The translations under genes and the position numbers were made by a program. Shown one piece after another: positions 6,928 to 14,842 of a stretch of DNA of 64,000 nt. Under the pieces are notes generated by a model. It did no database searches, was not told the DNA's origin, and worked only from the letters and a program-made list of their open reading frames with translations. The stretch is from contig NZ_JAPVBJ010000006.1 in NCBI RefSeq assembly GCF_026967985.1, forward strand, positions 186,001 through 250,000, read 5' to 3'. The DNA comes from Modestobacter sp. VKM Ac-2984 (GTDB lineage Bacteria > Actinomycetota > Actinomycetes > Mycobacteriales > Geodermatophilaceae). The stretch's first letter is position 1; each line of letters opens with the position of its first letter.

Positions 6928-9843
6928 ATGCCCAAGACCCTGCTCGCCTGCGGCAAGTGCGGTGCGGCGGTACGAGGGACGGCCCGTTGCCTAACCTGCG
7001 GCGGGCTTCCCGTCGACGGGACGACGATCCTGCCGGCTCCACCCGTCGCACCTGCACCGGAGGTGGTCGACCCGCGGGTGGCCGACCTCCGCGCGGTCCT
7101 CAAGCACAACCACACACGGCTGAGCGAGCTCGACGGCCGTGAGGGCGCTCTCACGGCCGAGCTGGTCGCCGTCCTGGGGGCGCTGGCTGCCGACGTCGAC
7201 GTCTCCGTGCAGCGGCACGATGCCGCCGCGCGGACAGCCGCGGCGGCGTTCGACCAGCAGCGGGCGGACCTGGAGCGGAACCGCGACAAGCAGGGCAAGG
7301 TGCGGGCGACGCGACTGGCCAACGAGGTGAAGGCCGGGTCCATCGCACTTCGGGATGCGGCCGCCAGCTTCGCCGGGCGACGTCCGGCTGCGCCGTCGGA
7401 TCGCCTCCGCGCGGAGGACCTCTGCCCGTCCCTCGCCGTCCGGGACATCGTGAGCGTTGGGACCCTGCGGCTGCCTGCGGCGAGCCAGGTCGATCGGCAG
7501 TTGCCGGAGGTGCCTGCGCTCCTGTCGCTGTTAAACCGCGGGCACGTGGTCATCGAGGCCGAGCGCAGCACTGCGGGGTTCGGCGACATCGTCACCTCGC
7601 TCGTGGCCCAGACGTACCTGTCGGCACCGGCCGGGCAGGTGGTGGTCACGGTGTTCAACCCGCGCCTGAGCACCCACCTCTCCGGTTTCCAGTCCGCGGG
7701 CGCCGCGGACAACGGGATCCTGGTGAACCTGCCGCCTACCGAGGCGGCGTTCCAGGCGTCCCTGGAGGAGCACCTGGCCCACATCGTGAACGTCGACCAG
7801 TCGATGGCTGGGCAGTACCCGGACATGGGTTCACTCGTAGTGGCCACGGGTCAGCACGAGCACCAGTACCGCTGCCTCGTGGTGCTCGACGCCCCCGCCC
7901 AGTGGTCTACGACGACCCACGACGCCCTCGAGCGCATCCTCCACGAGGGTGCAGCCCGCGGTGTCTCCGTGATCCTGCACGTGGACCCGTCGGCGCCGGC
8001 GCCCGGCGACCTCCCGTTCGCCCGGCTCAGGCAGGGACAGCCAGTCCTGCGCCCCGATCGGCCCGGACGGTGGAGCCTCGCCGTTCCCGGAGCCAGGGGC
8101 GCAGCTGTCGTGACCACGCCGCCACCGGTGCCGCTGACCGCCCAGCAGCGCGTCATGGCCCTCGTCGTCGAAGCCGCGAAGGTCGGGTCGCTGCCGAACG
8201 TGCCCTTCGCCGAGATGGTGGCCGGAGCGCCTGTCGGCAGCAGCATTGACGGAGTCCGTTGCATCCTCGGGCGCAACGGCACGCAGACGGTGGACTTAGT
8301 CCTCGGCGACACCGCGAGCAATCTGCACAACGTGCTGGTGGGTGGGGCCGTGGGCACGGGTAAGACGAACCTGCTCATGGTGCTGATCTACTCGCTGGCC
8401 GCGCAGTACGGGCCGGACGAGTTGCGCTTCTTCCTCCTGGACTTCAAGGAGGGCGTCGAGTTCCAGCGCTTCGCTGGTGACCGACGGGCCGCATTGCCGC
8501 ACGCCTCGGTCGTCTCGATGGAGAGCGACGTCCAGTTCGGCCTGGCCACACTCCAGCACTTCGTGTCGGAGATCGAACGACGCTCGTCGCTCTTCAAGGC
8601 CGAGGGCGCCAAGGACCTGGCCGGCTTCCGCCGGACCACGGGACGGGTCCTGCCTCGCTGGATCCTCGTCGTCGACGAGTTCCAGGTCCTCTTCGAGGGT
8701 GAGACGAACGAGACCGCGACCGCGCTCCTCGAGACTGTCGTACGAAAAGGGCGGGCCTTCGGGCTGCACGTCATCCTGGCCAGCCAAACGCTCAGCGGTA
8801 TCAGGTTCGCCGGCGGCAAGGACGAGGCCATCTTCGCGCAGTTCCCGGTCCGGCTCGTCCTCAAGCTGCCCAAGCCCGACTCGCAGATCTTCCTCGGACT
8901 GGGCAACGACGCCGCGGCACGGCTGCGGTACCGAGGGCAGGCCGTGCTCAACAAGGCTTACGGGCTGCAGGAGGAAAACAAGAGCCTCGTGGTCGCCTAC
9001 GCCGACCACGACTACCTCGACGAGCTTCAGGAGGGTCTCGCCGGGCGCCATCCGCGGACCGACGAGCTCCGCGTCTACCGCGGCAACGCCCCGGCCCAGC
9101 TCCACGAGATGCTCCAGGTCTCGCGGCCGACCGGCGACGACGACGTCAGCCAGATGTGGCTCGGGCAGGAGTGCACGGTGGCGGCGGCGCCGGCCACGGC
9201 GATGCTGGAAGTCGGCACGGGCAACAACCTCATGGTGCTGGGCAACGACGTCCTGGGTGCCGTCGCCACGGTGCAGACCGCCTCGCTCAGCGTCCTGTCG
9301 TCGCTGGCCACGGGCGCGCAGGTGCTCGTCCTCAATGGGCTTCCCGCGCGCTTCCGTGCCGGTGCCGGCATGGAGCCGTGGCAGCAGGCGCTCGTGCGGC
9401 TCGGGGCGGAGGTGCGCACGTTCGGCGGTGACGAGACCGAGGACTACATCTCGGCTGTCGCCGACGCCGCCCGCGCCGGGCGTCGCACCCTTGCGGCTCT
9501 GCTCGGTGCGGAGTACACGGACTTCCAGCAGCGGGCCTACGACGAGGACTGGGGGGACGACCTCCAGAACTTCAACCGCAGCGGCGTGCACGTCCTCGGT
9601 CACTGGACCGACCTCCGCTCGACGCCTGTCCCCGCGCAGGATCCGAAGATCGACCACCACACGTTGGTGTTCGTGGGTGCCGCCCGTCAGGTGGTGGAGG
9701 ACGCGACCGGTCTCCTGCCGTCGGACGTCCCTGCCTGCGGTGCGGGACGCGCCCTGCTCTTCCACGCGCGCGATGGTCGGGCCGGGCTTCGCACCATCGC
9801 CGCACTCCGTCCACTCGAGCACGAGGACTTCGCGGCATGGTGA
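6928..9843 (+). CDS. FtsK/SpoIIIE-type ATPase with N-terminal zinc ribbon (EccC/EssC-like motor candidate)
   Basis: 971 residues. A zinc ribbon with C8, C11, C21 and C24 opens the protein, followed by a coiled-coil region (about 50-150). A first ATPase-like fold without an evident P-loop covers about 190-400. The canonical FtsK/SpoIIIE module has Walker A GGAVGTGKT at 472-480 and Walker B LVVDEF with D583/E584. A third, degenerate module near 745-900 has GNDVLG where a P-loop would be. Multiple tandem FtsK-like modules are the layout of EccC/EssC type VII motors, but those carry membrane helices at the N-terminus and this one has none. Position in an operon with tiny hairpin proteins supports a protein-export motor; DNA translocation cannot be excluded. 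Confidence 0.85.
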   Translation: MPKTLLACGKCGAAVRGTARCLTCGGLPVDGTTILPAPPVAPAPEVVDPRVADLRAVLKHNHTRLSELDGREGALTAELVAVLGALAADVDVSVQRHDAAARTAAAAFDQQRADLERNRDKQGKVRATRLANEVKAGSIALRDAAASFAGRRPAAPSDRLRAEDLCPSLAVRDIVSVGTLRLPAASQVDRQLPEVPALLSLLNRGHVVIEAERSTAGFGDIVTSLVAQTYLSAPAGQVVVTVFNPRLSTHLSGFQSAGAADNGILVNLPPTEAAFQASLEEHLAHIVNVDQSMAGQYPDMGSLVVATGQHEHQYRCLVVLDAPAQWSTTTHDALERILHEGAARGVSVILHVDPSAPAPGDLPFARLRQGQPVLRPDRPGRWSLAVPGARGAAVVTTPPPVPLTAQQRVMALVVEAAKVGSLPNVPFAEMVAGAPVGSSIDGVRCILGRNGTQTVDLVLGDTASNLHNVLVGGAVGTGKTNLLMVLIYSLAAQYGPDELRFFLLDFKEGVEFQRFAGDRRAALPHASVVSMESDVQFGLATLQHFVSEIERRSSLFKAEGAKDLAGFRRTTGRVLPRWILVVDEFQVLFEGETNETATALLETVVRKGRAFGLHVILASQTLSGIRFAGGKDEAIFAQFPVRLVLKLPKPDSQIFLGLGNDAAARLRYRGQAVLNKAYGLQEENKSLVVAYADHDYLDELQEGLAGRHPRTDELRVYRGNAPAQLHEMLQVSRPTGDDDVSQMWLGQECTVAAAPATAMLEVGTGNNLMVLGNDVLGAVATVQTASLSVLSSLATGAQVLVLNGLPARFRAGAGMEPWQQALVRLGAEVRTFGGDETEDYISAVADAARAGRRTLAALLGAEYTDFQQRAYDEDWGDDLQNFNRSGVHVLGHWTDLRSTPVPAQDPKIDHHTLVFVGAARQVVEDATGLLPSDVPACGAGRALLFHARDGRAGLRTIAALRPLEHEDFAAW

Positions 9844-10730
9844 CCGACAAGGCCGGTGTGGCCGACCTCTACGCGCACTGGGCGCGGCTGGAGTCCCTGC
9901 CCGCTGCCGCCGCCCGGCAGCACGAGGCCGAGGAGCTGGCTCTGCGGCGAGCGGCCGCTGAGCTGAACGCCGAGCGGCAGCGGCGTCTGGACACGGTCCG
10001 GCAGGCGCAGGACTCGCTGCGGAGGGGGTTGCGCCGGGCTCTGGACACCGCCGCGCAGCGCGGGATCCAGCCGGGGCGGCGGGCGGCCGCGCGTGGTGGG
10101 GCGCCCGACTTCGCGGCTGTGGATCGGCTCTGCCAGGAGCTGGACAGCCTCCGGGCCCTGCGCGCCGACCTGAACGCGCAGGGGGAAGGTGCGCACGCCA
10201 CGCTACGCCAGATCGAGGACGAGCTCAGTCGGCAGCTGGAACGATCGGAGGCGCTGGCCCGGGCCCGTGCGCGCGACCGGGTCGTCCTCCTGGCGGTCGG
10301 CGCGTGCGCTGTGGTCGGGTTCGTCCTGGGGTCCTCGCTGCTCGGTCTCTTCGTCGTCCTCGGCGGGGCTGCCCTCGCGGCCCACCACCTCTACGGCGGC
10401 ATGTCGGCGGTCGTCGTGCGCCCGACACCTGCGGGTTCCGGGCCGGGTCTGTCGGACGGCGTCCGAGGCGCGGTGGCGCTGCTCGGTGCGGGCGCCTTTT
10501 CTGTAGTCGCGCTGATTCTGACTGCCGCTTCGCCGGAATCGTGCGACGCGCTAGGTCGGTGCGGCCCCGCCGTGCTGCCAACAGCTCAACTACGCGAGCT
10601 GCCCATCCTTGCCTTCTCCCGATCGGGGTCGGCCATATGGTTGATGACCCTCCTTGGTGCGATCGCGGCCTGCGGGTACGGAGCCCGGCACCTGGCTGGC
10701 GTCAGGGCCCACTCGCTGCGCGGGAAGTAG
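9837..10730 (+). CDS. Coiled-coil membrane protein closing the export operon
   Basis: 297 residues. The ATG overlaps the end of the ATPase gene (a GTG at 9840 is the next codon and could be used). Residues 10-145 are charged and heptad-rich, a long coiled coil with many Arg, Glu and Leu. Four hydrophobic helices follow at about 148-165, 167-185, 205-230 and 262-285, separated by short loops, one with a CDALGRC cysteine pair. I recognise no domain. A cytosolic coiled coil on a four-helix anchor could tether the soluble ATPase to the membrane. This is inference from topology and operon position. Confidence 0.65.
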   Translation: MVTDKAGVADLYAHWARLESLPAAAARQHEAEELALRRAAAELNAERQRRLDTVRQAQDSLRRGLRRALDTAAQRGIQPGRRAAARGGAPDFAAVDRLCQELDSLRALRADLNAQGEGAHATLRQIEDELSRQLERSEALARARARDRVVLLAVGACAVVGFVLGSSLLGLFVVLGGAALAAHHLYGGMSAVVVRPTPAGSGPGLSDGVRGAVALLGAGAFSVVALILTAASPESCDALGRCGPAVLPTAQLRELPILAFSRSGSAIWLMTLLGAIAACGYGARHLAGVRAHSLRGK

Positions 10731-11009
10731 TCGTGCCGACCGAGGAAGTGGTCGAGAAGGTGTTCCTGCAAGGCTTGGTCGCCTCGCTCTCCGCATGACT
10801 ACCGCGCGTTGAGTGCAGCGTGACCGCCGCTCCGGAAACCTGGGGTCGTGGACTGCGCGGTAGTCGGTTCACGTCGTCGTCGAGACTCCAACCCCGGGGC
10901 TCGATGCGTCGGCCGGATGGCTGAACCGTGGGACGTGGCTGTGGTCCGGCCATGTCGGTTTGCGCCCATGGTTGGCAACCTGCCTAAGTGAGTACGCGCG
11001 ACGCGGCGA

Positions 11010-11332
11010 GAACGGCTGCCGCCACAGCGACCGCGGCGGGGAGTGCAGCTCCCACGCCCTGGAGCGCGAGCTTCGCCGCCACGGGGCGCTGGCCAGCATG
11101 GGGAGCGTCGCATGCCTCGACAACGCCCTGGCCGCGAGCGTGTTCGCCACCCTGGAATGCGAACTGTTCGACCAGCAGCCCGGCGGCTGGTTCGCCACAC
11201 GGCGGGAGTCCAAATCCGCCGTCTTCGACTACCTCGAGACGTTCCACGACCTCCGCCGACGGCACTCTGGCCCTCGGCCAGATCCCGCCGGCGGCCTTCG
11301 AGGCACGGCACACTCTCACTACCGCGGCCTGA
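11010..11332 (+). pseudogene. IS3-family transposase C-terminal remnant
   Basis: The reading frame contains, in order, CRHSDRGGECSS, MGSVACLDNALAASVFATLE and CELFD, then YLETFHDLRRRHS, the hallmark C-terminal half of IS3-group DDE integrase domains (HSDRG, DNAxxES, RRHSALG). The final stretch only makes sense after a frameshift near 11265, where another frame supplies LGQIPPAAFEARH. The catalytic glutamate of DNAxxES is alanine here, and the N-terminal half with its first catalytic Asp and the OrfA helix-turn-helix is missing. The copy is therefore broken and inactive. I did not find clear terminal inverted repeats. Confidence 0.8.
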
Positions 11333-11335
11333 GCC

Positions 11336-11612
11336 TCAGACCGCAGGAACGAGGTGTCCCCGCAAGCGGGTCAACTCCAGAAGGTCTGGTGCGTCCTTCT
11401 CGTTGACGGGGTTGAGGTCGGGGGTTCCGCCGAAGGGGCTCGATGACCTGGCCCAGGTGTATCCGCGCGACGTAGTTGGCGATGTTCCAGTCTGACGGTC
11501 CAATCAGGGACACCGTGCGGTTCAGGGCGACCTGCGCCTCAGTGAACGCGACCACACCAACGAGCCCGATCGGCTCGACCCCAAAGGTCTCGCTGAAGGC
11601 TAGGACGGCCAC
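11336..11612 (-). pseudogene. Frameshifted remnant of an unidentified gene
   Basis: Reading the minus strand from GTG 11612 gives a protein-like segment (VAVLAFSETFGVEPIGLV, then EAQVALNRTVSLIGPSD, then NIANYVARIHLGQVIEP). At about 11430 sense passes to another frame that continues GGTPDLNPVNEKDAPDLLE and LTRLRGHLVPAV before a stop at 11336. The natural-looking amino-acid composition on both sides of the switch argues for one gene broken by an indel. Coding appears to continue upstream of the GTG too. I do not recognise the family. Confidence 0.4.
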
Positions 11613-11930
11613 CGCCGGATCTTGCGCGGGACGGAGTCGTGAGCACCTGCCCGGCCCCGCACTTGCCCCATCGCGGAATCACTAGATCCGCGAGCACGTG
11701 TAGATGCTCCCAAGCGCGCATGCGTCATTGCCCTGTGTGACCGTACGCCGGGAGCGGCGCGGTCCGTGCGCTAACGCCGGGCTAGCGGCGGACGCGACCT
11801 GAGGCGACCTGACGGATACTCGGACGACCCTCGGCCTGCTGTCTACCTGCATAAACGCGACGCGCCGGGTCCTCTCGGGTCGCGTCGGCGAGAGGTAGAG
11901 CGGTCCAGAAAATCCTAAGAGGCAATCCCC

Positions 11931-11965
11931 GTTCGGGGGTTCAAATTCCCACGCCCTCCCGCACA
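11931..11965 (+). other. tRNA 3'-end-like fragment, possible attachment-site core
   Basis: A T-arm-like sequence is visible: GGGGG, loop TTCAAAT (11940-11946), then TCCCA and GCCCTCCCGCA resembling an acceptor strand. No matching 5' acceptor strand, D-arm or anticodon arm is found in the preceding 80 bases, and the T-stem has one mismatch and one wobble, so this is not a functional tRNA. A 3' tRNA fragment at the junction of variable and conserved DNA is what tRNA-targeting integrases leave behind. The intact tRNA would lie left of the window. This is a tentative reading. Confidence 0.3.
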
Positions 11966-12044
11966 CCGCCGGTCCGCCCGTGCGTCCGGGGAGGGCCCCT
12001 GGGTCACCAGGACGTTGTGTTCCGATCATCGGTGCGCCACCCCC

Positions 12045-12079
12045 TTGACAGCTGTTTGTAAGGACGGTTGCCTAACAAA
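12045..12079 (+). promoter_or_regulatory. Promoter with imperfect palindromic operator for the ROK regulator
   Basis: A consensus -35 hexamer TTGACA lies at 12045-12050. Just after it an inverted repeat, TTTGTAAGG (12055-12063) and CCTAACAAA (12071-12079), with one mismatch and a 7-base spacer, runs up to the GTG start. ROK repressors bind such TTAG/CTAA palindromes, so autoregulation is likely. No good -10 hexamer is evident at 17 bases. Confidence 0.4.
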
Positions 12080-12080
12080 T

Positions 12081-13259
12081 GTGACCACCGTCGCAGACCC
12101 CCCGCAGCCGAGGCGAGCGCTGCGCTCCACCGCCAAGGTGCTGCCCGAGCACGCCCGGGCGAGCAACCGCTCGATGGTGCTCCAGCTGCTCTTCCACGCC
12201 GGTCCGCGGTCCAGGGCCGAGCTGGCCCGCGCGACCGGGCTGACCCGGGTGACGATCTCGGACCTCGTCGCCTCGCTGCTCGCCCAGGGCCTGGTCACCG
12301 AGCTGGGCCAGCAGGCCGACGGCAAGGTCGGCAAGCCCGGCACGCTGGTCGGCCTGGACGCCGAGGCCTTCCAGATCGTCGCGGTCGACCTGGCCGACGA
12401 CGAGCGGGTGCACGGTGCGGTGCTCGACCTCTCCGGCGCCGTCCGGGAGCGCCGAACGGCGCCGGTCGGCGGCTGCACCGGCGCCGCGGCCGTCGAGGTG
12501 CTGCTGGGGCTGTGCCGGGAGCTCGTGGCAGCGACCACCCGCCCGGTGCTCGGGGTGGGCGTGGGCTCCCCGGGCGTCATCGACCTCTCCGGCCGGGTGC
12601 TGCAGGCCCCGAACCGCGGCTGGTACGACCTGCCGCTCGCCGAGCAGCTGAGCGCGGCGCTGGAGCTGCCGGTGCACGTGGCCAACGACGCGGACACCGC
12701 CGCGCTGGGGGAGTTCACCTGGGGTGGCGCCTCCGGCAACGGACTGCTGGTGCTCACCGTCGGCGGTGGCGTGGGCGCCGGCATCGTGCTGGACGGCGCC
12801 CTCGTCCAGGGCAACGAGCACGCCGCCGGTGAGCTCGGGCACGTCACCGCCCTCGACGAGCGCGACGAGCACGACCGGGCCCCGCTCGGCCGCCCCGAGC
12901 TCTGCGCCTGCGGGCGCCGCGGCTGCCTGGAGACGGTGCTGTCCGTGCCGGCCATGCGCCGGCGGGTCGCCGGCCTCGACGCCGCCGGCCGGGACGCCGC
13001 GCTGGCCTCGGTCGGGCGCCGGCTGGGCATCGTGCTGGCCCCGGTGGTCAGCGCCCTGAACCTCTCCGAGGTCGTGCTCTGCGGCCCGGAGGAACTGCTG
13101 GGTGGGCCGCTGCGCGACGCGGCGCTGGCCACCCTGCGCGAACGCACCATCCCGGTCGTCAGCAGCCACGTCCAGCTGCGGATGACCTCGCTCGGCGAGC
13201 ACGGTGCCCTGTCCGGGGCCGCCGTGCTCGTGCTGTCCGGTCAGCTCGGGGTCACGTGA
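12081..13259 (+). CDS. ROK-family transcriptional repressor
   Basis: 392 residues from GTG 12081, which lies directly after a palindromic operator; no strong ribosome site is present. An N-terminal winged helix-turn-helix (about 20-75, SRAELARATGLTRVTISDLV) precedes the actin-like ROK domain. The phosphate-binding loop DxGGTK of ROK kinases is replaced by VDLADDER, so it is a regulator, not a kinase. The ROK zinc motif CACGRRGCLE is present with C275, C277 and C282, and the sugar-binding HAAGELGH motif is kept. It is followed on the same strand by an ABC sugar importer, a ROK kinase and a GH3 hexosaminidase, so it probably represses these in the absence of the amino sugar. Confidence 0.9.
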   Translation: MTTVADPPQPRRALRSTAKVLPEHARASNRSMVLQLLFHAGPRSRAELARATGLTRVTISDLVASLLAQGLVTELGQQADGKVGKPGTLVGLDAEAFQIVAVDLADDERVHGAVLDLSGAVRERRTAPVGGCTGAAAVEVLLGLCRELVAATTRPVLGVGVGSPGVIDLSGRVLQAPNRGWYDLPLAEQLSAALELPVHVANDADTAALGEFTWGGASGNGLLVLTVGGGVGAGIVLDGALVQGNEHAAGELGHVTALDERDEHDRAPLGRPELCACGRRGCLETVLSVPAMRRRVAGLDAAGRDAALASVGRRLGIVLAPVVSALNLSEVVLCGPEELLGGPLRDAALATLRERTIPVVSSHVQLRMTSLGEHGALSGAAVLVLSGQLGVT

Positions 13260-13281
13260 CCTCGCGAACGCGGTCACGCGA

Positions 13282-13303
13282 CCTGGGTGGTGGTGCACCC
13301 AGG
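13282..13303 (+). terminator. Hairpin after the ROK regulator gene
   Basis: CCTGGGTG and CACCCAGG form an 8-bp stem with a 6-base loop 22 bases after the ROK stop. No T-run follows. It may partly separate the regulator transcript from the importer genes. Confidence 0.4.
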
Positions 13304-13397
13304 CGACGACCCCGAGCCGACCTCCTGCACGTCGGGAGAGCACGCCCCTGGGACGGCGCTGTCCGGCACCGTCCCCGCTTCGGGAAGGAACCCCAAC

Positions 13398-14732
13398 ATG
13401 AAGAGCGTACGCACGAGTGGCCTGGCCGCTCTGGCCGTCGGGATGCTGGCGCTGACCGCCTGCGGCGGCGGGGACGCCGCGGGTGACGAGGGTGGTGGCG
13501 GGGGCGAGGTGCGGCTGTGGCTCGCCGGCTCCGACACCCCGCAGGAGCTGCGGGACCACCTGGTCGAGACCTTCGAGGCCCAGCACCCCGACTCGACCCT
13601 GGTGATCGAGGAACAGGACTGGAACGGGCTCGTCCCGCGGCTGCAGACGGCGCTGACGTCGGAGAGCCAGACGCCGGACCTGGTGGAGATCGGCAACACC
13701 CAGAGCCCGACGTTCACCTACGCCGGCGCCTTCAGCGACATCAGCGACATGTACGAGGAGCTCGGCGGTGACGACCTGCTGCAGGGCTTCGTCGACGCCG
13801 GCACGGTCGACGACACGCTCTACGCGGTGCCCTACTACTCCGGCGCCCGCGCGGTCTTCTACAACAAGGAGCTCTTCGCCGCCGCGGGGGTCGAGGTGCC
13901 CACCACCCTGGCCGAGTTCACCGAGGTCGCGCAGACTCTCCAGCAGGCCAACCCGACCGGGGCGCCGAGCTTCTCCGGGTTCTGGCTGCCCGGTCAGGAC
14001 TGGTACAACGGCGTCGCCTGGCTGAACAGCCACGGCGGCGAGCTGGCCGTCGAGGAGGACGGCGAGTGGGTCGGGGCGCTGTCCACCCCCGAGTCACAGG
14101 AGGGGCTGGCCGCGGTCCAGGAGCTGTTCGGCACGGCCACCAGCGCACCGCGGGACGCCGACTCCAACGAGCCGTGGATCGCCTTCAACAACGGCGAAGC
14201 GGCGATGTTCTCCGCCCCGACCTGGGCCCGCTGGAGCATCGACCTGCCCGAGTGCAACAAGGGCGTGGCCGCCGACGACGAGTCCGAGGCGGCGAAGGCG
14301 CTGCTGGCCGAGCAGCAGGCCTGCAACGAGGAGAAGACCGGCATCTTCGCCCTCCCCGGTCTGGAGGAGGGCTCGGCCGCGCCGGTGTTCGCCGGTGGCT
14401 CCAACATCGGCATCCCGGCGAAGTCGGGCAACCAGGAGCTGGCCCGGGACCTGCTGCGGATCATCTTCAGCCCCGAGTACCAGACGATGCTGGCCGAGAA
14501 CGGGCTGATCCCGGGCAACACCGAGTACGCCGACGCGCTCGGTGACGACGTCTACGCCCAGGCGGCGCTGGCCGCGGCGGTCGACGCCGAGCTGACGCCG
14601 CCGGCCGAGAAGTGGGCCGACGTCGAGGGCGCCCGGATCCTGGAGGACCTCTTCCAGGAGATCGCCAGCGGCACCGACTCGGCCACGGCCGCGGCCGAGG
14701 CGGACGAGCTGATCACCGACACGCTCAACTGA
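13398..14732 (+). CDS. Sugar ABC transporter substrate-binding lipoprotein
   Basis: 444 residues. Start ATG 13398 has GGGAAGGA upstream. The signal peptide ends in a lipobox LTAC with the lipidated cysteine at position 22, then a flexible GGGDAAGDEGGGGG linker. The remainder is a family 1 extracellular binding protein (MalE type) with FEAQHPDSTLVIEE, VPYYSGARAVFYNKELF and the late STPESQEGLAAVQ region. It captures an oligosaccharide at the outer face of the membrane for two permeases encoded next. No ATPase gene is present in the unit, so a shared MsiK-type ATPase encoded elsewhere probably energises it, as is common in actinobacteria. The neighbouring GH3 and ROK kinase suggest chitobiose-like or cell-wall amino sugars. 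Confidence 0.92.
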   Translation: MKSVRTSGLAALAVGMLALTACGGGDAAGDEGGGGGEVRLWLAGSDTPQELRDHLVETFEAQHPDSTLVIEEQDWNGLVPRLQTALTSESQTPDLVEIGNTQSPTFTYAGAFSDISDMYEELGGDDLLQGFVDAGTVDDTLYAVPYYSGARAVFYNKELFAAAGVEVPTTLAEFTEVAQTLQQANPTGAPSFSGFWLPGQDWYNGVAWLNSHGGELAVEEDGEWVGALSTPESQEGLAAVQELFGTATSAPRDADSNEPWIAFNNGEAAMFSAPTWARWSIDLPECNKGVAADDESEAAKALLAEQQACNEEKTGIFALPGLEEGSAAPVFAGGSNIGIPAKSGNQELARDLLRIIFSPEYQTMLAENGLIPGNTEYADALGDDVYAQAALAAAVDAELTPPAEKWADVEGARILEDLFQEIASGTDSATAAAEADELITDTLN

Positions 14733-14842
14733 CCGCCTGACCTCGTCCGCCGGGGGCGCGACCGCGCCCGTCCGCCGTCCGGCGCCCACGCGCCGCGATC
14801 GCGTCCCCCGGCCCGGTCCTGCCCGGATCCAGGAGCCCTGCC

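Larger units (their letters stand above)
10731..12080. other. Decayed intergenic zone at the right edge of the accessory region
   Basis: No intact gene is supported across these 1350 bases. The stretch holds a transposase remnant, a frameshifted minus-strand gene and a tRNA-like fragment, annotated separately, plus two segments (10731-11009 and 11613-11930) in which I see nothing I can name. Base composition looks less GC-biased than in the flanking coding DNA. The combination is typical of an old integration boundary between a variable region on the left and conserved chromosome on the right. Confidence 0.6.

Noticed and set aside
10731-10798. Possible C-terminal extension or short gene (PTEEVVEKVFLQGLVASLSA)
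   Set aside because: The segment looks protein-like but lies in a different frame from the membrane protein, has no start with a ribosome site and is under 25 codons.
11893-11965. A complete functional tRNA gene
   Set aside because: Only a T-arm-like segment and a possible acceptor 3' strand are present. No 5' acceptor, D-arm or anticodon arm pairs with it, and the T-stem is imperfect.
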